Assembly: GCA_947034895.1 (NCBI GenBank) | Contig: OX344762.1 | Coordinates: 46,108,760 to 46,172,759 of the forward strand | DNA length: 64,000 bases | Direction of reading: 5' to 3' | Source: Rhytidiadelphus loreus | Lineage: Eukaryota; Streptophyta; Bryopsida; Hypnales; Hylocomiaceae | In this document: in pieces, positions 48,401-60,900 of the stretch | Position numbering within the stretch: the stretch's first letter is position 1 | Layout of the letters: every line of letters begins with the position of its first letter | Notes under the pieces: generated by a model | Databases searched by the model: none | Seen by the model: only the letters and a program-made list of their open reading frames with translations | Told to the model about the DNA's origin: nothing | Program-made: the position numbers and the translations under genes

Positions 48401-50882
48401 AGAGCACTGCTGCTTTAGCCAACCTCTAACTCATGCCAAAAGCTACGTGATATGCTTAGGTTGAGGTGATTTTCAATAAAGCAATACTATCCCCCACCAT
48501 GGCTTAGTAAAAAGTCAATATCCTTGAAATTAGCATATATATTCTTTCTATTGTCTATTTTTCTTCTTGAATTTTTTTAATCTAATGACAATCATGATAA
48601 AAAAAAGTGCGCATGTCATGGGCACGATGGGAGTTGATTCACAACCTCCCTACTCTCTTACCATTTTGAGGCTCATTGGAGAGTGGGGGGGCTATTCTTT
48701 AACCCCAAAACACTTGTAAGTGGATCTTCTTTATATATTTATTTGTACAATAGAACCTCTTTAAAGTAATGATCTCTTTAAGGTAATATTGATTGTGTGG
48801 TCCTAACTTGGGTTGCATAAAAATATCATTATTATGATGACCCTTCTTATTTATTATAGTCACTCCACTCTCATCCCTATTATTTTAGAAAAGTTCTCCT
48901 ATAGAACATTAAATGCTCTAAACAACTATAAATAAACTCCAAAAACCATTGAAAATTTTGTAGAATAGTAGAGCATGTGTACCATACCTAATGGTCAAAA
49001 TCAATAATCATACCTTAAACTCACCAAATGACATCTCAAAAAAATCTTATTTTTCAACATTCAAAATATACTTTATGAAAATGTTATAATCTTGAAGATG
49101 CACTATTGAATGATTACAAAAAAATTGTCAAACATACATCTCTACAATATGTTCAATTCTGTGCAATTAAATGATCAAAGTCTTTCATATACAAACACCA
49201 CCACATGTATTTCAAAGAATAGATAAAAAAAAATGTGGTCACTATCATACTACAATACCTTGGATGTTGAAGGGTTAATCCTCCTAATATTGAAGTTACT
49301 TATTTAACACTATTTTTTTGTAGGATATATACAATTAAATGATTAAAATATTTCATATACAAACAACAATAGGCCAAGAATGTCAAGAATGTGGTCACTT
49401 CAATATCTTGGGCACCAAACGGTTAATACCCCATACATTACCCAAAAAGAAGACCACCAGAGCTGGACCACCAGTTCAATTAATTCAAAAAAATATTCAA
49501 AAAAATATTCAAAAAAATATTAATATTTTATTTGGACTTTGGAGGCGCTGGTCCAGAGCCTGGCAGCCCTCGTGAGGCCCCAAATTTTCTCTAAATGGTA
49601 CTGCAGGTACCTCTTGAGTACTTATTTATCCTGGCAATGTTTTTTGAGCACTAAATTATCCTGGCAATGTTTTTTTTAACACTATTTTATGGCTTCCAAT
49701 GGAATGCAGAAGCCATTTGTCTCCCCACCCCAAAAGAACTTCAGTTTACCTTGAGAGAAAGGAAGCTGATATTCAAACACTGGCCTCATGCCAAGAGAGA
49801 GATCGATGGGATCAGCATCACCAAACTCGTAGGTGATGGGAAAATGATATTGACAGGGTACGCAAATACAAGAGTTCCCTGGCCTACCTTAGCTACATTA
49901 CCCTGATGATAGTACAGTACACTGATTTCCACAAAAGACTTTGATGGGCAGAACCATGAAAGGAATTTGCTCAAATCAAAACATGACTACTGGCTCAAAA
50001 GGTGTCACCTCGGGGAAATCAATGCACAGGTCGTCAACCTAAAAACCTGTCATTCTAATTGACCTCTGCATTCCCAGAACTCTAAACTGGCGACTTCACT
50101 ATGAGCTTATGATCTGGTGAGATGGAAGGGACCCTCCAGCAAAATCATTGCCCTTCTTTGCTCCCCCCTCCTAAACATACCTACAATTAATCAGGTGGAA
50201 ATGCCTTTTAAATGCCCGCATGAAGGGTACTACGAACGACAGCAAAAGATGTATACAAAGTGGTTGTGGAGAGCACCACCACTTATTTTTTATCTTTTCT
50301 CTAGTCCATGAGGCATAATTGCTCTCATTTGACTCCTAACCGAATTCTCGTAACAATGGGTAGTGGAAGAATACCATTTCAGTCATGATATTCTCGGGCA
50401 GTGTTGACCGCCCACTCCTTTTCATTGTAGCCTATAATAGTTGGCTGTGTACCAACGCTTTCAATTCTTGAACTCACGATAAATGAGAGAATCTGTACCA
50501 AATAAAGATGATGTTAGAGAATTGGGAGTGCTCATCTTGATTATGCCAAAGCGTTCAAAAAGTTCTTTCCTAAAATATGTTGGTACCACATCAATTCCTA
50601 TACCCTCATTTTCAGGATGCACTTAAGGTATGTATACTCCAAACCAACATTTGCTGATACTAAAAAATCTTGAAGAATGCGTGCATATTAGTTACGAGGA
50701 TATACTGAACTTCAACATCTGATCTTCTGCTGGTTCACCAATCAAACCTTGATTCCTCATAACTTTTGATGTAGTATCCAATTGATGCAGTCTTCGGTGC
50801 TTTGGAATCCTCTACTATCAAGAACATCGATAAAATTTGACCACTGTAATGATAATAACAACAATGCTCAGTGTTACATACC
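45441..50882. other. AT-rich intergenic DNA with repeat fragments
   Basis: Contains a fragment of the MITE interior family (about 45925-46175, with 'ggaattggcatctaac' and 'cacttttagagca'), an imperfect array of 'tatgttataggt' words (about 47770-47880), and a copy of the window-start repeat near 47885-47975. A 12-nt tandem repeat lies at 49485-49530. The last 1.2 kb (from about 49640) is balanced, single-copy-looking sequence 3' of the GT47 gene. No supported gene. Confidence 0.55.
49485..49530 (+). repeat. 12-nt tandem repeat (AAAAAAATATTC)n
   Basis: About three copies of AAAAAAATATTC followed by AATATT. Simple tandem repeat. Confidence 0.8.
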
Positions 50883-52289
50883 TTACAGGGAGGTCAAAAC
50901 TTTCCCGGAAGCTTCTTTAGCCGATTCTTTCAGCACCGCCACCTTCCGGATCATCCCCTCAATGGTCAAATCAAACGCATCACTCTGCAAGATATCCACC
51001 GCTGCAGGATGCTTATAAATCACACTCGGAATCATCGAGATCAGCTTCTCCCGCATCCGTTGCACCTGGCCCGTGGGAATCTTACCAAGAATATCTCTCA
51101 CAATACATGTCCCATTCATAATACACTCTTCCGGAATGAACACAGAAAACGAGCTGTAATCATCCGGAAAGTGCCACAAGTACTGCGTGGCCGCGGAATC
51201 TTCATGAAACAACACGGGTATGCACCCCGCAACAATGGAGTCAATGGTCGACCTCCTCGTGGAAGTGTCCCCTCTTGGTTGCAAGCAGAAATCCGCTTGC
51301 AACAAGCTCTCATAGATCGGCTCCGGGTTGTGACTGCAACTAATCTTGGCGCAGTCCAGTCTTGAACATTCCATTGAGGCGTTCACACATTGGTTTGACA
51401 AAATGGTGCGTATATTCTCCGCCATCTGAGGTCTCAAAGCACCTGAGAATGAGAACAAAGCACTGCGAGTGGAGCGTCGCACTTTCTCAATCCAGAGGTT
51501 CAAGTTTGCTGATGAAGAAGGATGGAACCCCACAGGGTACGGGATAGCTAGCTCTTGAGATCGCCATGGCCGCCGCTCTAACACCATGAACGTCACGTTC
51601 TGAAGTTCATCCAAATCGAACAAGTGAGTGCCCCAACTACCGGAAAAACCTGCTCCTGGAGAACCAAAATCCCAAGCAGTTCTACCCGAAATCATGAAAT
51701 GATCGCGCCCGCCGTAACGATGCCAAGAAGATGCAGCGTTCTGGCGAAGCCATGAAATGACGCCATATCCTTGCTTCTGGGATTTCTTCGTGTCGTTGTA
51801 AAGGTAGGGCAACGCATCGAGTCCTGAGAAGTACGGGACGAAGAAGATGTCGGCGTCTGAAGGAGATTCCGTTAAGCATGGGTAAGCTCGCATTCTGTCG
51901 AAGAAGATAACCTCCAGCATGTAAGCGTCGGTGCGGTACCAGTCGTAAGGGAAAAACGCAGTGTTGTTCACAGTCTCCCCGAATCCGAAGCTCTTGAAGT
52001 GCTTGCAGAAATGAATCCATGGCACCAAGCCGCCCTCGCAAAGGGATAGTAATTCTGTGTTGAAATTCGAAGGCATGTCGTACATGTGCACGCGCCGGCC
52101 GTTACAGGCTTCCAGGGTCTGGGGGGAGGAGAAGTTGGGGGCGTCCGACGGGTAGGAGACTTTGCCTGGGCTTGGACTGATCCATGTCGTGACGAACACG
52201 ATGCACGCCACTATTAAGCACTTCGACGCCCATCGCTTCTTGAAGCTCTGTGCTCGATATTTCTTCGAAAACATTTTGGAAGTCTCCAT
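50883..52289 (-). CDS. GT47 exostosin-family glycosyltransferase, MUR3-like
   Basis: Golgi type II membrane protein of glycosyltransferase family 47, closest in pattern to the MUR3/xyloglucan galactosyltransferase clade; it probably transfers galactose or a similar sugar to a wall polysaccharide. I start it at 52289 (468 aa). A basic N-terminus precedes a short membrane anchor at residues 24-37 (CLIVACIVFVTTWI), then a stem. The catalytic domain at about 65-420 includes VHMYDMPSNFN, DADIFFVPYFSGLD, GRDHFMISGRTAWDF and LFSFSGALRP. The nucleotide-sugar signature FCLQPRGDTSTRRS lies at 334-347, followed by AGCIPVLF (354-361). N-glycosylation sequons NNT, NDT, NVT, NAS and NGT are present. The stop is TAA. 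An upstream in-frame Met at 52409 gives 508 aa, but it falls inside a probable leader intron (52328-52457) and adds residues unlike the family. The uninterrupted catalytic frame is usual for this clade. Exact sugar specificity cannot be read from the sequence. Confidence 0.93.
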   Translation of the reverse strand: METSKMFSKKYRAQSFKKRWASKCLIVACIVFVTTWISPSPGKVSYPSDAPNFSSPQTLEACNGRRVHMYDMPSNFNTELLSLCEGGLVPWIHFCKHFKSFGFGETVNNTAFFPYDWYRTDAYMLEVIFFDRMRAYPCLTESPSDADIFFVPYFSGLDALPYLYNDTKKSQKQGYGVISWLRQNAASSWHRYGGRDHFMISGRTAWDFGSPGAGFSGSWGTHLFDLDELQNVTFMVLERRPWRSQELAIPYPVGFHPSSSANLNLWIEKVRRSTRSALFSFSGALRPQMAENIRTILSNQCVNASMECSRLDCAKISCSHNPEPIYESLLQADFCLQPRGDTSTRRSTIDSIVAGCIPVLFHEDSAATQYLWHFPDDYSSFSVFIPEECIMNGTCIVRDILGKIPTGQVQRMREKLISMIPSVIYKHPAAVDILQSDAFDLTIEGMIRKVAVLKESAKEASGKVLTSL

Positions 52290-52327
52290 GGGATGGTGAT
52301 GACCACTTCCAATTCGAATGCCCTGAC

Positions 52328-52457
52328 CTGGAAATTTGGGGAGAGCAATCCTGTTAGCCCCGGAAAAGAATGGAAAGGTCTCATCACTGCAAGCGAAATA
52401 ATCGAGCAATCGACACTAATGCTGCCCTAAGCGAGCTCGGATAGTCAAGGCTCATAC
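52328..52457 (-). other. Probable 5' UTR intron of the GT47 gene
   Basis: On the minus strand CCGAAG|GTATGAG is a strong donor and AAATTTCCAG|GTC a fair acceptor, 130 nt apart. Removing this segment places the Met codon at 52289 in a short leader and removes the upstream Met at 52409. Inferred from splice signals alone. Confidence 0.55.
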
Positions 52458-52579
52458 CTTCGGGAGAGAAAGAAACCGCGTCGTAGACTAACGTGTTGTG
52501 TGCGTCCCTAGGTCACTGCCTAGCTTGTTGCGCCTCCCGTCCTTCGCCGCAACAGGAGATATGAAATTTCATATCTTCA

Positions 52580-52587
52580 TTATATAC
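52580..52587 (-). promoter_or_regulatory. TATA-box candidate of the GT47 gene
   Basis: TATATAAT on the minus strand (TTGTATATAATGAAG), about 120 bp upstream of the proposed leader-intron donor. It would place transcription start near 52550. Confidence 0.5.
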
Positions 52588-52873
52588 AATCTCTCACTCG
52601 GTCAACAAAAGCTCCGAAATTGAAATGCGCTACAAAATCAACGGAACTCTGCAATTGAAACCATCTCTGAGCACTCCGACCTCGAAAACCACTGCGACAG
52701 AGCTTCCAAACCAAAAGGCGCTCGTCCGAGGGGAGAGATGCAATTGATAACACCTCGAAAACACGCGAAATCAAGCAAATCAAACAAATCCCGCTCGCTC
52801 ATCAAAATCTAACGACGAAACGAACTTCCAAATCCCAAAACCAAGCAACAATCGCAAAGAACGAAATCCTACG

Positions 52874-52916
52874 ACGACGCGGTCCCTTACGACACCTCAA
52901 CCGCGGACCGCGTCGT
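52874..52916. repeat. CpG-rich hairpin upstream of GT47
   Basis: ACGACGCGGTCC (52874-52885) and its exact reverse complement (52905-52916) flank a 19-nt loop. It lies about 290 bp upstream of the TATA candidate in locally CpG-rich DNA. Confidence 0.7.
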
Positions 52917-53394
52917 GACTTTCACCCACGCACGCGTCCTAGAAGCTTGACATGCACTCAAAAGCTTGAGCAACCAATCAGTAGAATCGAACCACGCATT
53001 AGACACACACACATCCTCGCCTGTCTTGTCCCGCCCTTGCCATCCCCATCACTGACTAACTGCACCTCCCAAAAAACTACCGAAAGCTCCAAATACTACC
53101 AAAACTTCCAAACAGAGTCTCTATTTCTCGAATTCATTGCGGAATCCTGTAGAAATGGCTTTCAAGATCACAGTGATGGGGGTGCAGCAAGCAACATACA
53201 GTGACAAGGCCAGGCTCCGGCGTCAATAATGAGGCACAAGCAGCGATTGATCGATGGGTTTTGTTGGGGTTGCATGCAGCCAAGTGGTGAAACCGACAGA
53301 TCGAGCCCCAAAAAAAAAATGCTGCGGACCGCGATTGTGCAGTAGCTTAAGTGGAAATAAGTTAGCTGTGAAAATGTCGAGATTGTGACTGTGA

Positions 53395-53610
53395 GCTTTG
53401 AAATTGGAGCACTGTGGCCGCGAGCTGTGGCCGGAGAGCTTCGGTCGCGCCGCTCGCGGCGTTGCGTTGCGAGGAAGCTCTGCGCGTTTCCTATTGGCCT
53501 GTGACCCGTTCTGCCAACTCAGCGTATTGGGTACTGGCGAGCACCCCTCGCTGCCAACCACGCACGTTTCCTATTGGCTCATGAGGCGCGCCCATTAATG
53601 CGCTTTTACT
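53395..53610. promoter_or_regulatory. GC-rich island with repeated CCAAT boxes
   Basis: CGTTTCCTATTGGC occurs twice (53485-53498 and 53565-53578), exactly 80 bp apart, with another ATTGG near 53526. ATTGG is the reverse of CCAAT. The island is GC-rich against AT-rich flanks, as plant promoters can be, but the only recognised gene nearby starts about 1.1 kb away (GT47, minus strand, for which the boxes read as CCAAT). It may be a distal part of that promoter or the promoter of an unrecognised transcript. Confidence 0.4.
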
Positions 53611-54506
53611 TCGGGTACTCTGGGACAGGGCTGGGGTAAATAATTAATGACTTTCGCCAACTGGGAGAATTCTGGGAATTCTGTCTTATCTCTCCATTTC
53701 CAATTATTCATTTGCTTATCTACTATTGAATCAGTGTCACCAGAGCTTTTTTTTCCTTCTTACTTTTTGAGAAAAAGTGACAGGTTTATTTGGTTCAATC
53801 ATCTTCATGCACTTTTCCATCCAAATTTGGAAACTTCATCATCCACATTCAAAATAGAAATGAAAAAAAAAATTGGCAAAAAAAAAAGACAAAAACTAGA
53901 GAGATTTATTTTGAGATGGTGCAACACCTGAAGGTCACCCGTCATGTGGATACGCACGTTTTCATCCATGTTTGGGAGTCCAAAGAAAGAACCCATTGAT
54001 ACAACATTTGTTGTTGCAAATTTTGCAACATTATGTACTAGTATGGCAATATGGTAATCAATGTTTTTGCTATTTTCCTAGTTTTTAAACTGTTTTTTTT
54101 CTTCCTTTATGGCTTCCCCGTTTGGAAAGAAATGAAAAACTCCAAAAAAATTATTTGGGAAAAAATGAATGACATGATATATTCCATTGCAAGAAATGCC
54201 ATCGTACCGAGTACTACACCATTGGCAATGGAAGGGGCTTGGGTATTGGGGGTACCTTATAGAATGGTAGATAAGTCAAGGACCCCGGCATGGCAAATAA
54301 TCACACTGTAGTGGTTGTCTTCTGTTGACTGGCCAGGTGTTTTATTTCCCCTTTTTGAAGACCTAAACCCCAGTGCATGTGTTGCGTTTTTCAAACTTGG
54401 TGGGTGGGGGGTTTCAAAAATTTTCATTTCAAACCTTGGCAACCTTGGAATGTCCGTCGAAGCTGCATTCCCCTTTCAGCTCATAGAAGGTTCACCGGGA
54501 GGGCTA

Positions 54507-54960
54507 AAGGTGGCCCCCCCCAAACCGACACTTTGGGCTACTTTACCTGATTTCTATTATTCGATTAGGTCTAATTTTTCCATTGATTTTCTTGCTGGTA
54601 GGTGAAGGGAGGTTCCAACGCACCAAAGAACATGACATTTGGATCTTGTATGCAAAAGTTATGAAGGGTCAAAGTGTTTGTGGTTAAAAATCGTTTCCTT
54701 CCACATTATTAAGGTAACTCAACCTATGACACGTCAAGTTTGATGCAGTGTGATGCAGGTCAAAAAATTATTGTGAAATGTATTTCACAAGACACATATA
54801 ACTTACATCTGAAGAAATTATGGGCATGGATAAGGTTGCTCCAATCTTGACTCGTCGTAGGCTTGAGTTTCCTTACATATAAGTACAATCATATTGATTT
54901 AGGAAATGTATACAAAGTGATGATGGCACATTAAAGTGGTGCATTTGAAGGGGGCACCTT
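54507..54960. mobile_element. MITE, AAGGT family with C-rich ends (element G)
   Basis: Left end AAGGTGGCCCCC and right end GGGGGCACCTT are inverted. The interior carries 'ggaggttccaacgcaccaaag' (quoted in part) and 'tatgcaaaagttatgaaggg', shared with element E and with the fragment at 58950-59030. Old and diverged. Confidence 0.55.
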
Positions 54961-55429
54961 AACCCCTAAGTGCCTAAGCCTTTCCAAGTGTGTTTTTTCC
55001 ATGAAAAAAGAACATGGGCTTATAGTTATCTCCATTGAAGCAAAATGATTTTTTTTTTCAAAATCTAACCGTATGGATGTTTAAAGAGCTTGCTTATTAG
55101 TATGCACACCAATTTTAAGTGGAAAATTGCATAAGAGTTGCGAGATCATAACAAGAGAAATGTGCGTTCTCTATTTTTAATATGTTGTCCCTCTCCACAA
55201 TGTTTCAGAAATTTGCACATAAAAAGCTTTTGGGGATTGGAGGTGACATGAACAACTACAAATTGTGTTAGCACACTAAATATCCTTTCAAAAAACTTAA
55301 TATCACTTGAAAAGCTATTAAACTCATTACACAATCCACCTTGCAATTGTTGAAATGCAATTTTCTTCTATAAGTATAAATCACAAATAACTCCAAATCA
55401 ACATTTTTTTGTGTAAATTTTCAATGGTG

Positions 55430-55790
55430 AAAATCATGAAAACACTTTACTCTTTCCATTGGGACCATTTTCAAAGCAAACGGATAAATACAAATTTTTA
55501 GATCTCAAATCAAGTGAAATTGCTCAAAGTTGGAAAATGAAGTAAAATTAGCAAGCTTTACTCTTCCACTAATAGACATATATGGCTTTGGAGACCTCTC
55601 AACAATCAAATATGTACCTTTTTCAGTGAAAAATGAAAGTTTTCAATAGTTAACTCTAAAACTGCCCAAATTTTTTTTTAAACCGATCAAACAAATTTAA
55701 CTGCCCGCTGCAAAATGAGCCTAAAATTTCAGATCAACCATATTTGGTCACCCAGGCATTTAGGGGTTAAGGTAGATGATCCATACCTGA
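55430..55790. repeat. Dispersed repeat, partner of 16895-17265
   Basis: Same family as 16895-17265 but in the opposite orientation, ending in 'ggcatttaggggttaa'. Non-coding. Confidence 0.6.
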
Positions 55791-57687
55791 TCACCCACCT
55801 ATTCTTGACCAATAGACTGTTGTAATCCCAACCATAGGCTGTTGTAGTTCACAAAGTTTGAGGAGCAATTCTGCCACATTATAATTGGTTGCAAGACTGT
55901 GAATATTGCAACCGGACCTTGGTCGATTTTACAATCATCCTATATCACCATTGTAGGTCGAAGAAAATCTTTCACTAAAAAATTCATAGTAATTAAATTT
56001 TTTGTAATAAAATTCTGGAAAAATATGCAATCCTTCCAAATTCTATATTTGTACATGAAGAAAATTTGGCGCTCAGAAAACTTGTGCTCCAAATATGCGT
56101 AATTGCTTAAGTGATCAAGTATGGGTCGGCTCCTATAATAGGAAGAGATAGAGTCCTCCACATTCATAATCAATAAACACTTTTCCAACCAACTTTGAAT
56201 TTTTTATTTGTTAATTATTTTGAAAAAAAAGGAGTGTATATTTCAAGTTGAAATTGTTCAAAACTATCAATTTTTTGCACATTTGTAGTGCATTGAAAAA
56301 AATGTAGTTTTAGTTGTTTTTAAAATTAGGCTTGCAAAACTGTACTAGACTACTACCTGAGACTACTACATGAATGTGGAAAAAAATTCATAAACTTTGA
56401 CAATGTTGTTAGATTGTAAGATTATAGCCTTTGAAAGTTGAAAGAAATAGTTATTTTGGTATCATGCCAAACAAGGTTAAATGACTTTGATTCTTCTTAG
56501 AGTGATATTTTTAACTACACACAATTCGTCTTAACCATTGTATGTTGTATAATGTTAGTTCCTATCCCTTCAAAAACACCAACCAAATCATTTCAAAAAA
56601 TGGTTGGGTAGGGTTACAAAATTAAAAAATTAAAAAATCCAAAAGAATGGTAAGGATTCAACTAGATCAATACAAATATGAATACATGTACAAATATAAA
56701 TATTGATGTATATTAATAATGTTGTTGATAAGAATGTGGATTATCTTATATCTTTTGTTAACAACGTCAATTGATACCAATATTTGAATTTTTTATTTTT
56801 GAAAATATAGTAAAAAATGGAATAGGGTGCTTGTCTTCAATTTTATTAATTGAGACTTTCCTACATTGAGTGATTATCTACTTAGAAACACGCAATCCAA
56901 ACTTACTGTTATATACTTGCCAAATTTCAGAAGTAGAAAAAAATTAGTATAAGTCGCCTAAAGTTGCCTACCCTTATTTGTTTTCCAAGAAGCATAAGTT
57001 TTGATTCAAACCCTCAATATGCCGGTTTTATCCTTTGTTCTTGTAAAGAAGGTTCATGTCCACACATTGTGTAAAGATTTCAAAAGTATCCATTTGAAAT
57101 TGACTTCAAAGGAATCTACTTAATTTTTCAACTGACAATTGTTAGTTCAGGATTAAAAAAAAGTTTACAAATTGAAAAGCTTAGTCAAAGTCTCTAAAAA
57201 GAGAAGGACCATAATTACTAAAAATCTAAAGACAAATATGCAAGTTGGTAGCATATAAGTTGCCACTATAGAAAACCAAGGCAAATCACCATGAAAAGTG
57301 AAAATTCTTCTATTAAAAAAATTTGGCAAGCTTCATTGCATTTCTAATTTTTTTTGTGGATGGTATGGCTCCTAGACATCTTTGGGAAAACTGTATCATG
57401 CCATGAATTGCATGACCAAGTGATAAAATTTGAAAAGAATTGATGGGAGCATTTTCAAAAACTAAACAACGACAAAAACAACAAGCACACCACATCTACC
57501 AATTAATAACAATTCTTATGAATTTGTAGGCAAACTTGGGGTGCAGTTTCAGGGATTATGAAGATGGAAAATAATTGCTATTTGCTTTTGATATATGAAA
57601 ACATATAACTATATATTCTCTTAAATTAAAAAATGCATTTCACAAGTATTTTATGCCAAAGATTTATAAGACATTTTGGAATTTTTT

Positions 57688-57930
57688 GATGCATTTTTTA
57701 TGTAGAAACAACATGAATCATTCTATTTGAAAAGTTACACTGTGCTCAATAGATTTGAAAAGAGTTACACTGTGCTCAATAGATTTGAAAAGAGTTCATG
57801 TTGTTTCTACAAAAACTCTTTTCAAATCTATTGAGCACAGTGTAACTTTTTTTTCTCAGATTACATCGATGTGATAATTATATTATTTTGATGCATTTTT
57901 TATGTAGAAACAACATGAATCATTCTATCA
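57688..57930. repeat. Composite repeat: direct, tandem and inverted copies together
   Basis: 'gatgcattttttatgtag' plus 'aaacaacatgaatcattcta' occurs at about 57688-57727 and 57890-57929. Between them a 33-bp unit ('gttacactgtgctcaatag', 'atttgaaaaga') is present twice in tandem, then once inverted, and 'catgttgtttctac' is an inverted copy of the flank. No known element has this layout. Confidence 0.75.
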
Positions 57931-60900
57931 ATTAGATTTATTTAAAATAACATGAAACCTTGTATCCTATCAAAATTTGAGATATGTAAGTGGCCAAGCT
58001 ATGAATAAAGCATTTGTTTTAGAAGCTAATGTAAATCACAATAACTTTAAAAACATATTTTTATTGCTACAATATAAAGTGCATGATTTCTTTAATATTT
58101 ATACATATACATTTAATTTTCCTTCCTTAAAGCTTACCAAATGATTTTTTTATCCCAAATAGATATTAAAACAACCTTTATTGAATATTTGGGCACTCAC
58201 CTAATCTCTATACAATACCCTAGCATTTATTGCAATGATGGAGGCAAACTTTAAATATTTCACCCTTGTAGATAATTATCAAAATACAATTTCTAATTTG
58301 TAGTTAATGAATTTTGTAATTTTTGACCATTCATAGATAATTAGTGAATGAATACAAAAATGAATTCAAGTTTGCTAAATTAATCATTTGATTGCAATTA
58401 AATTTTTTTTGTCACTTCTCTAAATTGAAAAATTTGGACTTCTCTCTTGCCCTTGTAACTAATGCTAGGGCGCAATATAAGAGTAGCTTGGTGGGCACCC
58501 CAAAGCACCACTTGTCTAAAATAGCCATTATTGAAAGTCATATGTTGAAGAAATGATTTTACAACATCTATTAAAAAAACTTTGACCCTTTTGTAACCTT
58601 TTGCATACAGTATCCAAATGTTGTATTCTTTAGTGCATTGTAAATTCCCTTCATTTGCCAATAAAAAATATAAAAATTTGATCGATGTAATAGTAGTAAT
58701 TGTTCACAATATCCAAAAGTGGATGCCTATCAATTATGGCTCATGGTGCTTTGAATTATACTTTAATCAAACTACATATTATTGTGTTTCATCAGATGAT
58801 CAAAGAAATTCAAAAAAATAGAACTCCATAATAATGAATTGGCTTCAATCATAGAGACTAGAGCATGAATCCACATACGGTGGGTACCCCCCAAGCCGTC
58901 ATTTTTTGCTTCTATGCCTAGTTACTATTATTAATAAGTCAAATTTTTTCATATTTTCTTGTTGGCAAGTGAAAGGAGGTTGCAACGCACCAAAGAACAC
59001 AAAAGTTATGAAGGATCAATTTTTTTTGGATAGATGGTCTAAAATTGTTTTTTCAACATTTGATTTTGGAGATGTACATAGAGTGATGATGGTGATTTTA
59101 GGCAGTTTGCAATTTTAGGTGTAAGATAGCTTGCTTTAAAAAAAAGCCCATGCTTTAAGAGTGATCATAACACAAGGGTACATTTTGCTTTTCTTCAATG
59201 TACCAATAGTGTACATTTTAGGAGATAGTTGCTTCTATTGACCATTGCATTTGAACTTCAAGAATTTGTAACTAATTCCACGAAGGTCCAAAAAATATGA
59301 AATGACTTGGGTTAAATGCCAATTCCATTTTTCTTCCTACGAAAATTTACTGAAAATTGTTCCAAGGAGTTTAGCTTCCCCCGAAAAGGCAATCAGCTCT
59401 TACATGGTTGCTTGAAGAGCAGACTACCATAACCACTTTTATTATTACCAAATAACTGGCATGGGTTTCTTTATTAGTTCACAGATTGCAAATAAGAATT
59501 TGAAAAAATCACACCTTCAAGAAATGCAAATCAGCTTCAAGATCATTCTTGAGCAGCATTGCAAGGTCCATTTGCTGTAAGATAATCTTGGGAATTCCTG
59601 CCACATTCTTGGGATTTCACCAATTACTAGACTAGAAGATTTCTTGGTGAATGATGTGTGAGGACAATATAAGTTTGCAAATGATTCAAGGAGCAGACTT
59701 CTATGCACAAAAGTTGACCAAACTATTAGAGAAAATTTGGGGCCTCCAAAGGGCCATTTGATTGTCTGCAAATGTGTAAATTCAGAGGGGACAAAAGTTA
59801 ATTAAAATTTTCTTAAGTCCGTAGTCCTATGTGGCACACATGTGGCACACTAGGTGATCACGTGGGCCAAAAAAATATTATTATTTTTGAATTTTTTGAA
59901 TTTTTTGAATTTTTTGAATTTTGTTTGTTCTCTAATTACTCGTTTTCATGTAGTCTATTAACCTTGTGCAAGGTTCAGATTTCATGTGATGTTTGAAGAG
60001 AAGACAAAGGGGATCTAAGAAGTATGCAATATTTGCAAGAGGAAAATTGGAATTGTTTGGTAGGCACAAATTTAGGGAGAAATTTGTGTAATGTGGGGGA
60101 GACAACTTTTTGGCTCTTGAAAAACTTTTTTTTTAATATTGGACTTGAATTTTTTTTTCTTATTATTGTTTTTAGATTGACAACAAGCTACTCTTAAAAT
60201 GTAGTTTCTCTCTACTCACATGGAAGCGAAAGTATGAATGCTAAATTGGGACCATGGTAGCGTGAGCCTGGGGGTTTGCAAGCATCATGAAACTTGGTGT
60301 TTGAAGGCAAATTTGACTTTGGAAAACTCAATTTTTTTTCTTGATTCTAATATGGCATGAAAGTTTGTCCTTAGAGTATTTTTTCACTTATCACTAATCC
60401 AAGAAAATTAAAAATATATGAGCATCTCATTGGTCAAACTAGGACCCATTTCTAAACTCAAAAGCAATGAGAGCGCTCATAATTTCTTATTTTCTTGGCT
60501 TTGGCCTCAAGTACAAAACGACGCTTATATTCTTGGGAATGAAAGGGATCCTAAAGTAAGCCAAGGTTGTTTATATGCTATTGGTTTTGGTAGGTGTTGT
60601 TGTGTTATTTGACTTTTCTTGGCGTGTTGAATTGTTTATAGTTCCCATTTGCATTGGAATAAACTTGTTCATTTTGTGCCCCCTAAAAAGAAAGAAAAAA
60701 AGACCCTAAGAAAAAGGTTCTTTATTATATGCAAACACTCTCGGACACATAAGTAGATCCATGTTATTGAACCTACCAAAGTTTAGAAAATCAATACATT
60801 GATTTGTCTTAATAGTGTGTGTGACACTAATTTATGAAAGTCACACTATTTTGAATTAGTGTAGGTTGAAATATGCTCTATTAAACCAATATTCCAAAAA

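Noticed and set aside
50871..51365. 164-codon plus-strand frame opposite GT47
   Set aside because: Shadow of the GT47 coding sequence on the other strand.
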